Made by a program: the position numbers and the translations under genes
The notes under the pieces: model-generated
Told to the model about the DNA's origin: nothing
The model's input: the letters and a program-made list of their open reading frames with translations, nothing else
Databases searched by the model: none
NCBI GenBank assembly: GCA_963513935.1
Contig: OY740773.1
Location: forward strand, 101,355,291-101,419,290
Length of the DNA: 64,000 nucleotides
Source: Aphrophora alni
Lineage: Eukaryota > Arthropoda > Insecta > Hemiptera > Aphrophoridae
Direction: 5' to 3'
In this document: positions 13,101 through 27,175 of the stretch, piece by piece
How the letters are laid out: each line of letters starts with the position of its first letter
Position numbering within the stretch: position 1 is the stretch's first letter

Positions 13101-16100
13101 TTTCAGAACTTTAGTGTTTTTTGTTAGTTTTCCTATATGTTTACTATTAGGTAATACCAAGGACCACTTTCCAAGGTAGCCTGGTGTCTCCTATCTATAC
13201 AAAATCTAACTTTGAATTATGTAATATAACATATTACACAAATAACCCAAATGCATAAAATGGGAGACTGATATAAAACCTCGATTAGAAGGAATTAAGG
13301 AAATACTGTTTCAATCTGCCATATAGTCAAGTGAAATAAGATATAATAAATTTTAGTTTGTGGGAAGGGGGAAATCTTATTGAATTTGTCCTTCTTTGAA
13401 AGTAAACATAATTTGGTGTTAAAAAATGAAGTTGCAAAATGGTACCAGTTTTAAAAATATCTCAATTACTATATAGCTCTTACGAAAAACATTAGTTATG
13501 AACAAATTAAACTGTTCATTATTAAATTACACGGAAAATCACATGTGTTTGAAATTGATTGGTCTATTTAGCACTACAGTATGTTATATAACCTTTAAGT
13601 TTACACTTGCCTATTTTAAACTATAATTACAGAAATTATTGAGGCTTGTAATGAAACTGTAGGAAAAGATACTTCTTATGAAGATTCACAACTATGTCAA
13701 ATTTCAAGTTAAAATACAGGGTGGGGCAGAATAAAGAGCAAGTTTTAAAAGGCTGAAGAAAAATACAATAAATTTTTCCAAATTTTATTTTCACCACCTT
13801 TAAACTACATTGAAAATAATTAAAGAAAATAAGTACACTATTTTTTTTTTTTTTTTTATAATTCTTGTAAGATGACGTCCATTCAGGCAAACACATTCTT
13901 CCAGCCAGGCTATGTTCCACACAAATTAGCATTCAATAACAATGGAGTGGTGGAACGTTTTATCAAAATGGTAGTTCTTACAAGCAGGCACATTGCAATT
14001 TCCATAACCATTTTAACATTCATCGGAATTGACTGATGTCATCTGTTTGTGCAATTAAAAAGTGGGTTGAGAACTTTGAAGAGATTCCATCAACAATATT
14101 AAAGAAGACTTGGAAACTAAAAATCGTGTGTACACTCAAAAACATCAAGCGTGTAAGAGTTGCAATCAAAAGTAGTCTGTATTGCTCAGCTTGCCGGCAT
14201 AGTAGCACACGTGGGATTTATGAATGAACAGAATGGTTAGACGGATTTTACAAAATTATCTACATCGTCATCTTTAAGAATTTAAATTGTTCAGAGTCTT
14301 AAAGAAATGGATTATCTGAGTCGAAAAACAGAATCGACAGGAAGTGGTTCAAATCCCAACGGCAATCCTATAGAATGTAATGAATAACTTCAGGGCAAGA
14401 CTGGAAGAATTTGTACGCCTGAACGGAAGTCATCTTATCGGAGTTATTAAAAAAAAATAGTGTACTTATATTACTTTAATGTTTTTTATCTAGTTTAAAT
14501 TGGTGAAAATAAAACTTGGAAATCGATTGTATTTTTTTACAGTCTTTTCAAAATCGCTCTTTATTCTCCCCACCCTGTAATTTAAACATAACCTAAAAAA
14601 ATATTTCTGAAATAACAATTTCTTTTTTAAAAAACCTGTGAATCAACTGAACAAATGTTACAATTGAAGACTAAATAGAAATCTTTTAAACAAAATTGTG
14701 ATGATACCTATTGTAAACAGAGGAATACAACTTTTAAATTTAATTATTGAAATCTTCAAATACCACCATCATTACAAGAGTTGTCAATATTATAGATTTT
14801 AATATTTACATTTTTAAATTTGTATTTTTAATAGTCATACTTACATTTAAATGATATATTTTCATTAACAGACACACTGTTTGCTGCGAGAGACTCTATT
14901 TTCACTTTGGTGGCATCAAACACTTGGCAATGATAAGGAGATCCACGTACAGGCCTAGATCCTTGCAGGACATCAATTTTATAAACACCTAAACAAAATC
15001 AAATCCTTGTAAATATTTGTGTTGCTCCAAAAGATTCAGTTAACATTGTGGATCAAAGAACATAAGTAAAATCATATTTTTTATTATTATATAAAATTAT
15101 ACATACTCATATTTATTAAATAGAATGAATACTCAAACATGGTCTGGGGGCCAAGTTTGGTACTCAATTGATAATCCTGGATCCCAAATTTATCATGAGG
15201 GTGGTTGTCATAGTTATAATTGGAAAAAAAATTTGTTAGTACATGATTAAAAATAAGTATTACAAATACTTAAATTAGTTTTAACAAACAAATTGCATTT
15301 TATTTCATAACTTAAAAAAAGAAATATTTGTAAGACTCATATTTGGAGTGAAAATATCTAACGAAATCATTACTTTCAAAAAATTAATTAAAAACCTAAA
15401 ATAAAAATGGAATAAAACATGTAACATAATCATAAATACAAGAAAACATTTGTATTAGTTTCTTTTTTTTTAAACAACTTCTGTTATGTGTTAATGACAA
15501 TTTAACCAAATCTTTACCATTTCATAATTTTGAATTGTTACTGCTGGGTCTGCGGTAGTCAGATATTTTTTTCTAATGGTTTAACAAACAAACGAATTTA
15601 CACTATGTTTAAATACCTAATTAAAAATTATGCCATCTATAATTCATAAGTATAGAACAATAGATTGAGTTTATAGCTTCATTATTGTCAATTATTATTT
15701 AACTTCATGAATAATTGCACTTATTTTCTTTTCTTTTCATTGCTATTGAGAATTAATAATAATTAATTTCGAATAAAAAGAACATTTCAAATGTATTGGA
15801 AAGCCAGGGTTATGTTATGGTAATGTTTAAGTGAAAGAAAGAGACTATGACAGATTAAAGATAAAAAAATAGAAGTGACATTTCTATGAACATAAGTAGT
15901 TATGATAGATGAGAACTTGGAGTGTACCATCTGTGCGTTCTCTCATGATAATTTGATAAAGTTTTTGATTTTACAGTTTTCCAGTACAATCTTTGTGTAT
16001 ATAAAATAATTGAGTATGTAAATTAAAGAGGCTACATTTTTTTCCCTTTCCAATTAATAAAAAATAATGATAATGTAAGAAAATTACTTAATTTGCTACT

Positions 16101-19100
16101 TTCATACAACTTTCTAGTGTGATAGTACTTAACAAAAAGTCGAATTCATGAGCCCTAAGCTCTATTTGAAAAGAATAAATACAAAATGTATGTGGATGTT
16201 TGAGAAATTCTTGGATGTAACTTGAATTAATGAGAAAATTAGACTTTTTGTAAATAATAGCTTACACAATAATATTATAAGGGACAGAGATTTTATAAAC
16301 AGAATGGAAAATGAGAACACACAATTAAAAAGAGAAAACTGACATAGTAATGTATGATCATGTGAAAAAGATGGAAATCAAAAGAATAATGAAACAAATG
16401 GATACCAGCAAGAAGGGGGAAAAATAGAAGGTTGAGAACGTGCTAGAAAGGAGTAAAGACAGAAATGTAGAGAAGATGAATAACAAGATAATAGAGAATG
16501 TGACTAACACTTAACATTTTTCTCAGTATTCAATTTTCTGTTTAGTAACTAAAATTCCATTCTGTTAATTTATCGTGAACATTTTATGCACTTTACATCA
16601 GTCTCAATATAATTTTGAATTACCTGTACTTGCAGCTGTAAACTCTGCCATGAGATTCCCATCTTTCTGTTGATAACATCTGACAGGTACAGCGGCACCT
16701 TGAGGTCCAGTGATAACGACATCAAACTCTTGTGCAGGTCTACCAGCAGTCTCTATAACAAAATGTGTGACTCTACCGGCTCGTGATTGGTAAAGTCCTA
16801 AACCAGTTGCACAGACATCACGTCCTACAGCAGGATCTGACACTACTACTTCCATTGGGCAGCCTGTACAGACAGAAAATAAAAAGTGGTTATGTAAATG
16901 AGTAATGTATGAGTTTTTCAACAAATGAAATACAGCACTGGTTTGCTAAAACAGAAATATTATCAACATTGTGTATGGATATTTATTATAATCCATTTAG
17001 ATTTTGAGGACTCAGATTTCAATACATATGATTTTTACGATAATGTAAGTCATCGTATTGAATTGATTTTGTTCTTAATATGAGGTATATTTTGATCATA
17101 CTTCCAATATTTTTTTAATTATATATTTTATATCCAATTATATTATTATTCACTTTGTCATGAATTTTTATATTCAATATAAAATATAATTATTTACAAT
17201 TTTATTTTTGTAAGATGGGGTTTTTATCCTTGTATTTTATATTATTTAAAATTTTATAAATGTGGAATTTCATATTGTCACAAACAATTAAAATCATACA
17301 ATAATTGATTAAACATCCAAGCTGTCACAACTTACCGGCAATATTCATATTATTATATTTGACATGTATGCGATGTGGTATTGCTAATTGAGGATGGTAC
17401 ACTACTTGATAAAGTCCTGGTGTATCTAACTCTCTTAATGTATGTTTAACTTCACTTCCTGCAGCTCGTATGTTTACAGACAGAGCACCAGAACCAGCGC
17501 CTCTTGTATCCACTGAAAAATCACAGTATAATTATTAATCACAGTTAGGTAAACGAAATGATTAAAACTTAACCCATTTAGAGTAAGATAATTTTTTTAA
17601 AGTAGTGTCCTATAATGATGGTCATTTTCCTTTCACTAATAATATAAAATGCTGGCCTATTTTTGTGGTAATTAGAAAATAATTCTTTCATATCTTTGTT
17701 ACTATTCTATTAAAATTAATAAATATTTTTTTCTACTGTTTTTAATTAGTTGCTCTTTTATTACAAAGTAACTTAATTGCAGCATAAAAAAAACCTAATT
17801 AAAATGAACTTTTCTAAAATTTTGTCAATTTACGGCAGAAAAAGCCAGTCAATAAATATTTAGCAAAACAATAAATAAATAAAAATGTATAAACCCCAAC
17901 AAATTGTCAAACGAGAGATGGAATATGCAATGTTTCAATACAAACTGGCTTCTCTAATATACAGAGGAAAGTGTGCTTATTTAGTTGGAGCTCAATTACG
18001 ATAATGATCCTGCTTTCTTAGCTAATTCTCTTAACTTATGACAAATCACACAATTTGGTCATGTATTTACATGTATTTATCGTCAGTGAAGACAAAATAT
18101 TTATTTTGATAAAAAGTGACTTTGTACAGTAGAGTCCCGCAAACTCAGCGTAATGTGGACCGGAAGTGTGCAGAGTTTGTGAAATACCGGGTTATCGGGA
18201 ATAAGGGCAAAAAATAAATTGTAATTGAATCACCAAAGCGGCGGCGATATCAAACGACTTTGTTGATAACGGTATCCCATTGTCGGCAGCGTAAAAACAC
18301 CGCGGCATTGGCACCCGTCGGTATAGCAGACATACACCTGCAAAAACGTTTGATGGGCCGCTTTTTTTCCACGAATCAATTTAGTATACATTATGGAAAA
18401 TATAACATTTCTTTTCAGTTTTCTTTGAAGGGTTATGATCTACGCACAGTATATACAGTAAATAAAAATGAGCGAGTTAAGAAAACGGAAGCGTGTGTTG
18501 GTTTCGTTTGAGACGCAGTTAAATGTGTTAAAAAGACTTGACCGAGGGGAATCTGTAAAAAAGCTTTGTGACGAGTTTAACGTGGGAAAAGTACCATCAA
18601 TGATTCGAACGATCGAAGTTAATGCCCGCTTTGGGATCTGCCGAACTTTTACGAACATCGCTGTTTTTAGCAATATATTTTTTCCCGTCGGGGGCGCCGA
18701 GTAATCTGGACTGCCGGGTTATCAAGTGCTGAGTTTGCGAGACTCTACTGTATTTTATAACAATTAAGACAACTAAAAAAAGATTCAGTAGGATCACATC
18801 TGAGGTTGTTGAAAAAAGATGTTGCACACAAAAATGAAAATAAGAAATACTTAATTCATTTCTGAAGTATGACACAAGAAGCAGTGCTTAAAATTAAAAA
18901 CAATTAATCTATATAACAATTTATAGTTTTAATAAATATATCAAACACAGTTTAATTATTCTTTTCAATTCATTTTATACCTTTAAAAGTAGCTGCTCTA
19001 TGACAGAAAGCTTCACTTAAATCTGTCAACTTGACTTGCAAAGGATCAAAAACTTGCACAGTAAACGGTTGTTTGGTTATTGGTTGCTTTCGTTGAGTAA

Positions 19101-22100
19101 TTGTTATAGAATGACTGCCCACAATAGACGGTCTATATTTTGCACGGTATAGTCCAGTCTCTAACTTCTCTAATGTACATGGTACCCGAGAACTATCTGG
19201 ACCTGAAAAAAACAGAAATTAGTCACGTTTTTTCCTATTTTTAGACTACCTGTTACATACATGTTACTATCTGTTACATTACTACCTGTTACTTTACAAC
19301 TATACAAATTCTATTGGTAACATAAATTTATCAAAGCCTTTCATTTTAAGTTTAAGAAACTCCTCTAACACGTAGTTGAACTAACCTATAACTTGAGCAT
19401 CTATTGTTCCATGTTCAGGAGAATGAGGATTGATTTCAAAGTACGCAGCCGTTCCTAACACCACCTGATTGAGTCCTTCACCACGAGCAGTTGCTGTTGC
19501 TTTTTTGCTGGGAAGTTGAAGAACTAAACAACGTAATGGACTACCTGATTGACAAAAACAATATTCAATTAATTTTGATTTACATATTAAACAGAAAGAT
19601 GTAACCTTTGTAAGCTAATAACAGATATATCTGCATACTTGAATTGCTTCCAAACATATATTATAAAATTATTGTACTTATATTAATATTCATATACAGG
19701 ATGTTTCAAAAATTACTGTCCTAACTGCCAGAAGTGATCAATTCAGAGCATCAAAATAATTATAAAAGAGTTACATAATGAAAAACATAATCGGGGAACA
19801 TTTTTTGTAATATTAAAGTAAATTTAAGCACACACAATAAAAGTTATGTTTAATATTTTGTTTACTTTAATCATAAATAACGACGCACATATTATAAAAC
19901 CATTCCTTAACCAAATTTCAAATAAGTAGTAATTTATGGTATTTCCACTCCTGATATAGAAATCAATTGTTTGTAAATTATATTTTACAATAATACCTTT
20001 TCACTAAATAATTATTCACAATTCATAATTTAACTTATAAATAATTAACTATTATCAAATCTAACCTGGAACGTCTTCTTCATTGAATGTAATATTAACA
20101 AAATGAGGAGCCAGTTGATGAGGTACAAACGTAACATCATATAATCCACGGGAGCATGCTACAACTTCTGCTTTTATGGTACTCTGTTCTGTGCTGATGA
20201 CAAGCTCAAGAGTGCCTTCTCCTGCTTCTGTAGCATCCACACTGAATGTTACAGGCTTCCCAACCTAAAGAAAATAATAAATAATAAATGGGCTCAATAC
20301 AGAAGTAAACATGTGTAAAATGCTAGCCACCCTTATAAATATATAATGTAACATGATATGATCTTGATATAAAAAACACAATAATCATGGATATGAATCT
20401 AGACTTGTGACTTTTTCATTCTTGGTGATGACTGTACTATCCAGTATATCGACTGTCGTTTAGTCTCAGGAAAATCTAAGTTTATTCGAAGTGACGACTT
20501 TTTTGAAAAAGGTTGGGGTTGCATCATCCAGCATGTCAGTGGACATTTCTTTGCAGTGTTTGTTTTACTCTTGTTTGTGAACTTTAAGTATCATCATGGC
20601 ACAAACTTTTTTCATGTTTAGATTGTTGCGCAAAATCTTCTATCTTTGTCAATGTTTACAGCTTCAGCTATCATGAGAACACCGAGTTGGCAATGCTCTC
20701 AAATAATCTGGCTAGATTTGTCTATATTTTTATCAGTTCCTGAAGGTACGGTCGTCCAGGGTATTATCATCTTTCTTATTGTGACATACTTTATTGAATA
20801 TTTCTGCCACTCAAACACACGAGCATGAGACAAAAGCATTCTTTCCCACCACCATTTAAAAACATTCCATTGGTGTTTTAATCAACTTTACTATGAATTT
20901 CCAATTGAAATGTTGCTCAACTTACAAACTTCGCATTATTCTGGCACACAACTGCACTACACAATGATGCATAATCAACGGAATGGCAAAAATGTTGATG
21001 TTTGTCATCCAGGTTCTTGACAAGTCCAAAGCTTGTTCAGTTCTCACGGCTTTCTTTAGGAAACAGTATTATTTCACCGCATATTTATCATTGTGAAAAA
21101 TTAATAAATAAAATCATTTGTAAGACTTTCACAGTAACGTAGATTATTATTTAAAATAAAATGTGCCATAAATCTGATAATTTTTAGTACTATTAGTCTG
21201 ACCCAAAAAAAAAAAATTCATATCTGTATTATGTTGTAAGGAAACTTCGTTTGCACAAATTTTGTGATAAAAGTATCCTTTTGTAAATAAGTCCATTGAA
21301 CTAGCCTTAAGTTTGCAAAATTTAAAAAAGACATGCCAAACCAAAATACTGACCCAGTATTAATGAGGCTTTACATAAGCATACTCATACAGATGTAGAA
21401 CAAAAGGTTATTGTTTTCACATACTTGTAAAACACAAATATCTTAAAGAATTTTTTTAATTTGATGTAAGAAAATGTAGGTTCCTAGAAACTATTACAAA
21501 ACTTTCATCTTTTGGATGTTCAAAGAAACAATATTTCCTACTGAACACCCAAAGATTTTATATAATTATCACTGTCAAAAAAGAAAAGACACTGTTTGAT
21601 AATGCTTTAATAAAATAAAGACAGTTTAAAAATCAATGTTATGTATATTTGTTTATATTTTAATTATCCATTTGACACTTCCTATGTGTTCCTGTTGCAT
21701 TTCCACGCTTTGTTAGGGCAACAAAAGTGCATAATTCGGTCGTGAATCAAATTAACATTGGATATTCTGATTTTTTAAATATATCTACAAAGTAGCTGTG
21801 TCCCGTTGGCGTCATCCCAATCAAAGTCGCTGTATGTCGAAACTGAAAACATCAGATCCTGAAGAACTCTAAATAACATATTTAATGTACGAGTAATATT
21901 ACTTTTCAGGTGAGTATTTCAGATAAATTAAAAATCTTCTAAATTGCGGCCATAGCAGGATTATACTTACACAATTTCCAAATCTTTTATCGAGGATAAA
22001 TTGAAAATTTGTTTAAGCAAATAAATATGACCAATATCTGATTGGTCAGATAAATAATATAAATCAATCCTTAGTGCAACACCTACTTAGCTCTGATAAT

Positions 22101-23625
22101 GATAAAATGGATTGTCTGATTCATAAAATAGACTTACTCTTGCAGGTCCCAGGCCAGTGACTTTGATGTTGTTTACATTGTGAACATTGCAATGGAATGG
22201 ACTCCCTTTCACTGTTTGGCCATCTGCTTCCACAGCAATCAAGTGACGGCCTAGAATCAAGGAAAGATAAAATAAGATGAGATATAAAACTACTCTACAT
22301 GTTTATTTATTTATACATGAATATTACATTGGCCTACAATGTGAGGTATGAAATTTGTTAATCATTATAATTCAAAACCTGTGATTGTAACACACACACA
22401 TAATAAATAAATAAATAAAACAAAAAATAGTGTACTTAGCCAGCCTTTGTTGTCAATATTAAAAAGCACCCTCAACAAAAAGAGGAACTTCAACACAGAA
22501 TAGAGTCTTTTTACAGAGAAGTTACTGCACTAAGTAGAGGATAATTTGGGGGGGGGGGTTTCTCACCTCGTTGTTTAAAGGCAAAACCTCTCGGTCGTCA
22601 TGCCACATGAAAAAGGGAATTAAAAGACCACTTTAGTTTTCGAATAATCTAATAACTTCAGGGTGAAAGAAGACGTGATAAGAAAAATAAAAGAGACGGG
22701 TCTAACCCAATACTATATAGAAAAACAATGTAGATTCAGCTTGGGAGCCTGGGATTGCCAAGCCCGTTCTCACTAAAGTGAGCTCCTGAGTGGATTTTGT
22801 TTCTGGGTTAATTTGTTTTAGTAGAAGGCGTAACCTATTGTAAAACTGGTAACACAGCACAAGGGATTTCTTGTTGTAATTTCTTTATTAAAAATTGAAT
22901 TAAAATTATCAGAAAAAATTAATAGAATGGTTTCCGTCAATTATATTCAAGGAAAGGAAAGGCAAGGATTTGATTTCTTTTAAAGATCTCGCTACATGAG
23001 ATCAAAAACCATATATGTATCAATATGCTGACATGATATGAAGAAAATTTTGTTGATTTGTTGACCTTGATCTGGTATTAATATATGAAATCACCAAGTT
23101 GGGCAAAATGAGCTATGGGTATTAGATACAAGTAGAAAACTGTTTCAATTAGCAACTATATTAAATGTTGAGCTTGACTTATGAGAAAAATTATACAGTA
23201 TAACAAACACACAGAACACATTTCTCACAAAAAATACGCCTAAGTATCAGACGCATTTCAACGAAAAGGTCGTCCTCTTCAGTGATACACGAGCTACACC
23301 AATCAAACTATAACATTTATTGATTGTTTGCTATAGTTATAGTTTGATTGGTGTAGCTAGTGTATCACTGAAGAGGACGAACTTGTCATTGAAACGTGTC
23401 TGATACTTAGGCGTATTTTTGGTGAGAATTGTCTACTGTGTGTTTGTTATACTGTATAATTAGCAACTATTTTGATATTTTGTAACCATTTTAAAAACCA
23501 TATGCAATTGGTAAAACCTAGCTTTACAAACTAAATTTCATTATAATTCTTGGAATTGTCTTGTTTATTTAATTGTAATTACATTCACATAAGAGACCTA
23601 TTATATATATATATATATACTGTAA

Positions 23626-23695
<70 letters not shown>

Positions 23696-25515
23696 TGAAT
23701 TGTCATATTTTATACACTACGTTACATGGTTTATATTATATACAATGGAAAAATCCGAATTACAGATAAAAATACACACAAAAATCATATAATTTATTTT
23801 AAAATTTTTAATTTAGTCTATACAAACAATAAATAATAATACAATATTAATAACAACGCAATAAATAATAATTGTTAAGTTGGCCTTATATGAAGTGCCT
23901 GAACTAAGAAAGAACAAAATCTTAATTCAGCTTAAGACATGATCAAAACAGTGTGATGTGAAATTTTTAGGCGTTTACCTTCAACCTTAATAAAAAATTT
24001 AAAAAAATTTAATTTTTAATGCCAAAAATGATCTTCATGTTAAGAAGGTTGAAAATGATAGTAAATTTGAAAGTATTAATTGCTGTTTACTTGCTCATAT
24101 TCATAGTCACTTATAATGTAGAACTGTAGTATGGGGAAATTATTGTAATACAAAAAATTATTGATCTTACAAAAAAAGCAATATTAGTATCTGTAATGTT
24201 AATAGTAAAACACGCTGTAAACCTCAGTTTAAAAAACTTGAAATGTTGACTGTGCCCTCTTTATTTGTTTTGGATACTATGTTGTACATTTAAAATAATT
24301 TAAATATAATAGCCCTGTTCATAACTACTCAACTAGACACTGTTAAAGCGTTAGAATTGGTCAATGTAATTATCAGACAACAATAAACAGGTTTGATGAA
24401 CTGGGTAACAAAATGCCTTATCATGTAAAACTTCTAAAATATCACTGGTTTTAAAAGTTATGTTAAAAATATACAACATAGTAGATTTATGCCTATGTAA
24501 TGTTGATGACTTTTTAGAATAACATAGCGTCCTCTAATCATGTATAAAATGAGTAATGTTATTATTTTTAGGATATTTACAATGATCTTATTATGTTATA
24601 TAATAAAGAGTTATTCTATTCTATATTGACCATGTAAATTATTATGGGGGTTTTAAGATTATTAGCCATTATGAAAAAGTACAAAATTACATTTAATATT
24701 AAACCAGAAATTTACTTTTTGTTTTATTATTTCCCCGAGGGAGCCTAGCTTTCTACACATTTCTTTCATGTAATCTTGAGTTAGATCCCTCATTCACCTT
24801 TCCATCAAGTCTCTATCAACTAAACTATTGTTCTCTTCCAACCCTGGCGTTACTAGAGTCCTTATTTTATGTTATTTTCTTCCTTTTTTGAAAAACGATG
24901 AGGACCCAGAGGTTTTTCAACTTTAAACAAGGAAAACTTCTTTTTATCGTTTAGGAATTCATAAAGTTGTAAATACTTGTTGTGTTTATTTTATATAATG
25001 TTTTAGAACGAAGATTTTAGACGTGTAACAACAGATGCAAACTTAGTTAATTACGACACGAACTGAACTATAAAGCAATTTTGCAGATTTTTTAGAAGTT
25101 TTTAGGTTAAGTTTATTCATTTTTTTAAAATTTTATTAATAACTCTTCTATATGTTGTATTGAAAAAACACAATGTGCAAATTTAAAAAAATTATTCTCA
25201 GTTTTAAATGTTGAAGACACATAATTCATCTATCTTACTGTCAATTTTTATATTTTTTTTACTTACAATTTTGCATATGTGTATACATTACTAACCTTTA
25301 AATTTCAACAAATTTTATCATAATAGGTGGGCCCAATGAATAATTTGAATTATAAACACTGTATCTTAATAATTTCTAGAATTAGACCTTAAACATTGTA
25401 AAATCTTGTGCTCAAAAACTAAATGTTATTACTTAAGTTTTTACGAAACTCACATAACTTTACTTAATGTAAAAATTACCCCTCCCCCTACTGAAATTTT
25501 TTTTGAAATTATTTT

Positions 25516-25549
<34 letters not shown>

Positions 25550-27119
25550 TAAGTTTTAATTTTTTCAATTTACAAACACTTTTGAGACTTATATACTAGT
25601 CTTTATAAACAGAAAATGGACCGAGTACTCTCCCTCTCTCAACTTGGAAGGCATTCCTATAAATGTTTAAAACCACCCCTCCCTAGACCACAAGTTCTGG
25701 CTTTGACGAAATAAAAAAATTTTAAATAAAAAACTTGCCTTCTTAATAAAATATTCTAAAAAGAACAAAAATATTTAGATTGAAATAATGATCATGGTCT
25801 TGATTGATTACAGAAAATTGAAAAACCATCTAAGATTAAAAAGGACATTACAATAGTTGTAGTTAAGTTTATTACATAAAGTTTAAAAAAAACTTACCAA
25901 CTTCAACTGGTGTGAACTCTGCTGTAAACCTGGAATCTGTGTGGTCCATCTTAACAGGAAGCTTCCTATTGGATGGAGAAGTGATGGTAACTTCACAGGT
26001 TATTGCTCCATCTATGGTAACCGTAGCAGGACGGCCAGCAGAGGTTCGCTTCAGACCAGACCCTCCAACCGTGATCTGTCCTGTCTCCAGGACCCGACAC
26101 GTGAATGGAGATCCTAAATTCAATAAATGTCATCTTAAGTTAATATTTAAGAATATTATTATTTACTATTATTTAAGCCTGTCTTTACGATGTAATAGTT
26201 AAAGGTAAATTTAATATGAAGAATTTGATTGTTAATAATTTTATTACAATTGATTATGATATAACTATTTACATGCAACCACAGCCAATTAAAAGTATCC
26301 TCATAAGGTAAATTTGATTGGTCACAGATCGGAGTCTTTTACAAATTTTCAAGGTTTTAATACGAGGGCTGTTCAGAAAAAAAAGTTTAGAAATATTGAA
26401 CTTTTTCCCTCAGTTGTGCACGAAATCGTAACTGACATAGTGGCTACCATAAGTTTTGTGCACCCTGGGTGCCTCAATGTCTCACATATGACCAAAAAAC
26501 CAAAAGGATGGATGCAGCTCCAACTTTCTTTTTGCACTACGATACAGAAGGTGATGATTTTCTCAGACATATGATTTCTCATGACTTATGACAGGCGATG
26601 AGACTTAGGTGTCGTGTGTTAATATGGAGACAAAAAATTAGTCAATAGAATGGTCAACACTGTGAATATCTCTAAATGATAAAGTCCATTATTTATGACA
26701 GAAAGGACAATGATCTGACCTGTGGGATGGAGAAGGGGGGGGGGGGTTAGAAAACAAAGTTACACAATAGGCTTCAATAGGGGTGATGAGTTAAGATATG
26801 TTTGTTCATTTAAGTTGGAAGTATGGTTTTTAAAAATAGATCTATTGATTTCCAAACATTTAATTTAGTAGCTTGAAAATGCCTAACGGCAAAACATATG
26901 TCGCTTTTAATAAAGCTCTTTTGTGGAATTAAATAATTGTTTCATTATTTCCATTAATAATGGAATTCCATCAAGCACTAACTGTTGTCATAATAAATTA
27001 TATATTTTAATGTTTAAAAGGAGTCTAAAAACAAATATCATGATATTTATCATATTTCTTGTGGCGAGGATTTCAGAGATTTGATACTGTTTGTATGTTA
27101 TTGTTTTGAATTAATAATA

Positions 27120-27175
<56 letters not shown>

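Noticed and set aside
23550..23792. ORF rich in Tyr-Ile dipeptides
   Set aside because: It is the translation of an (AT)n microsatellite.
25912..26202. Plus-strand ORF of 96 codons
   Set aside because: Antisense shadow of filamin exon e9.
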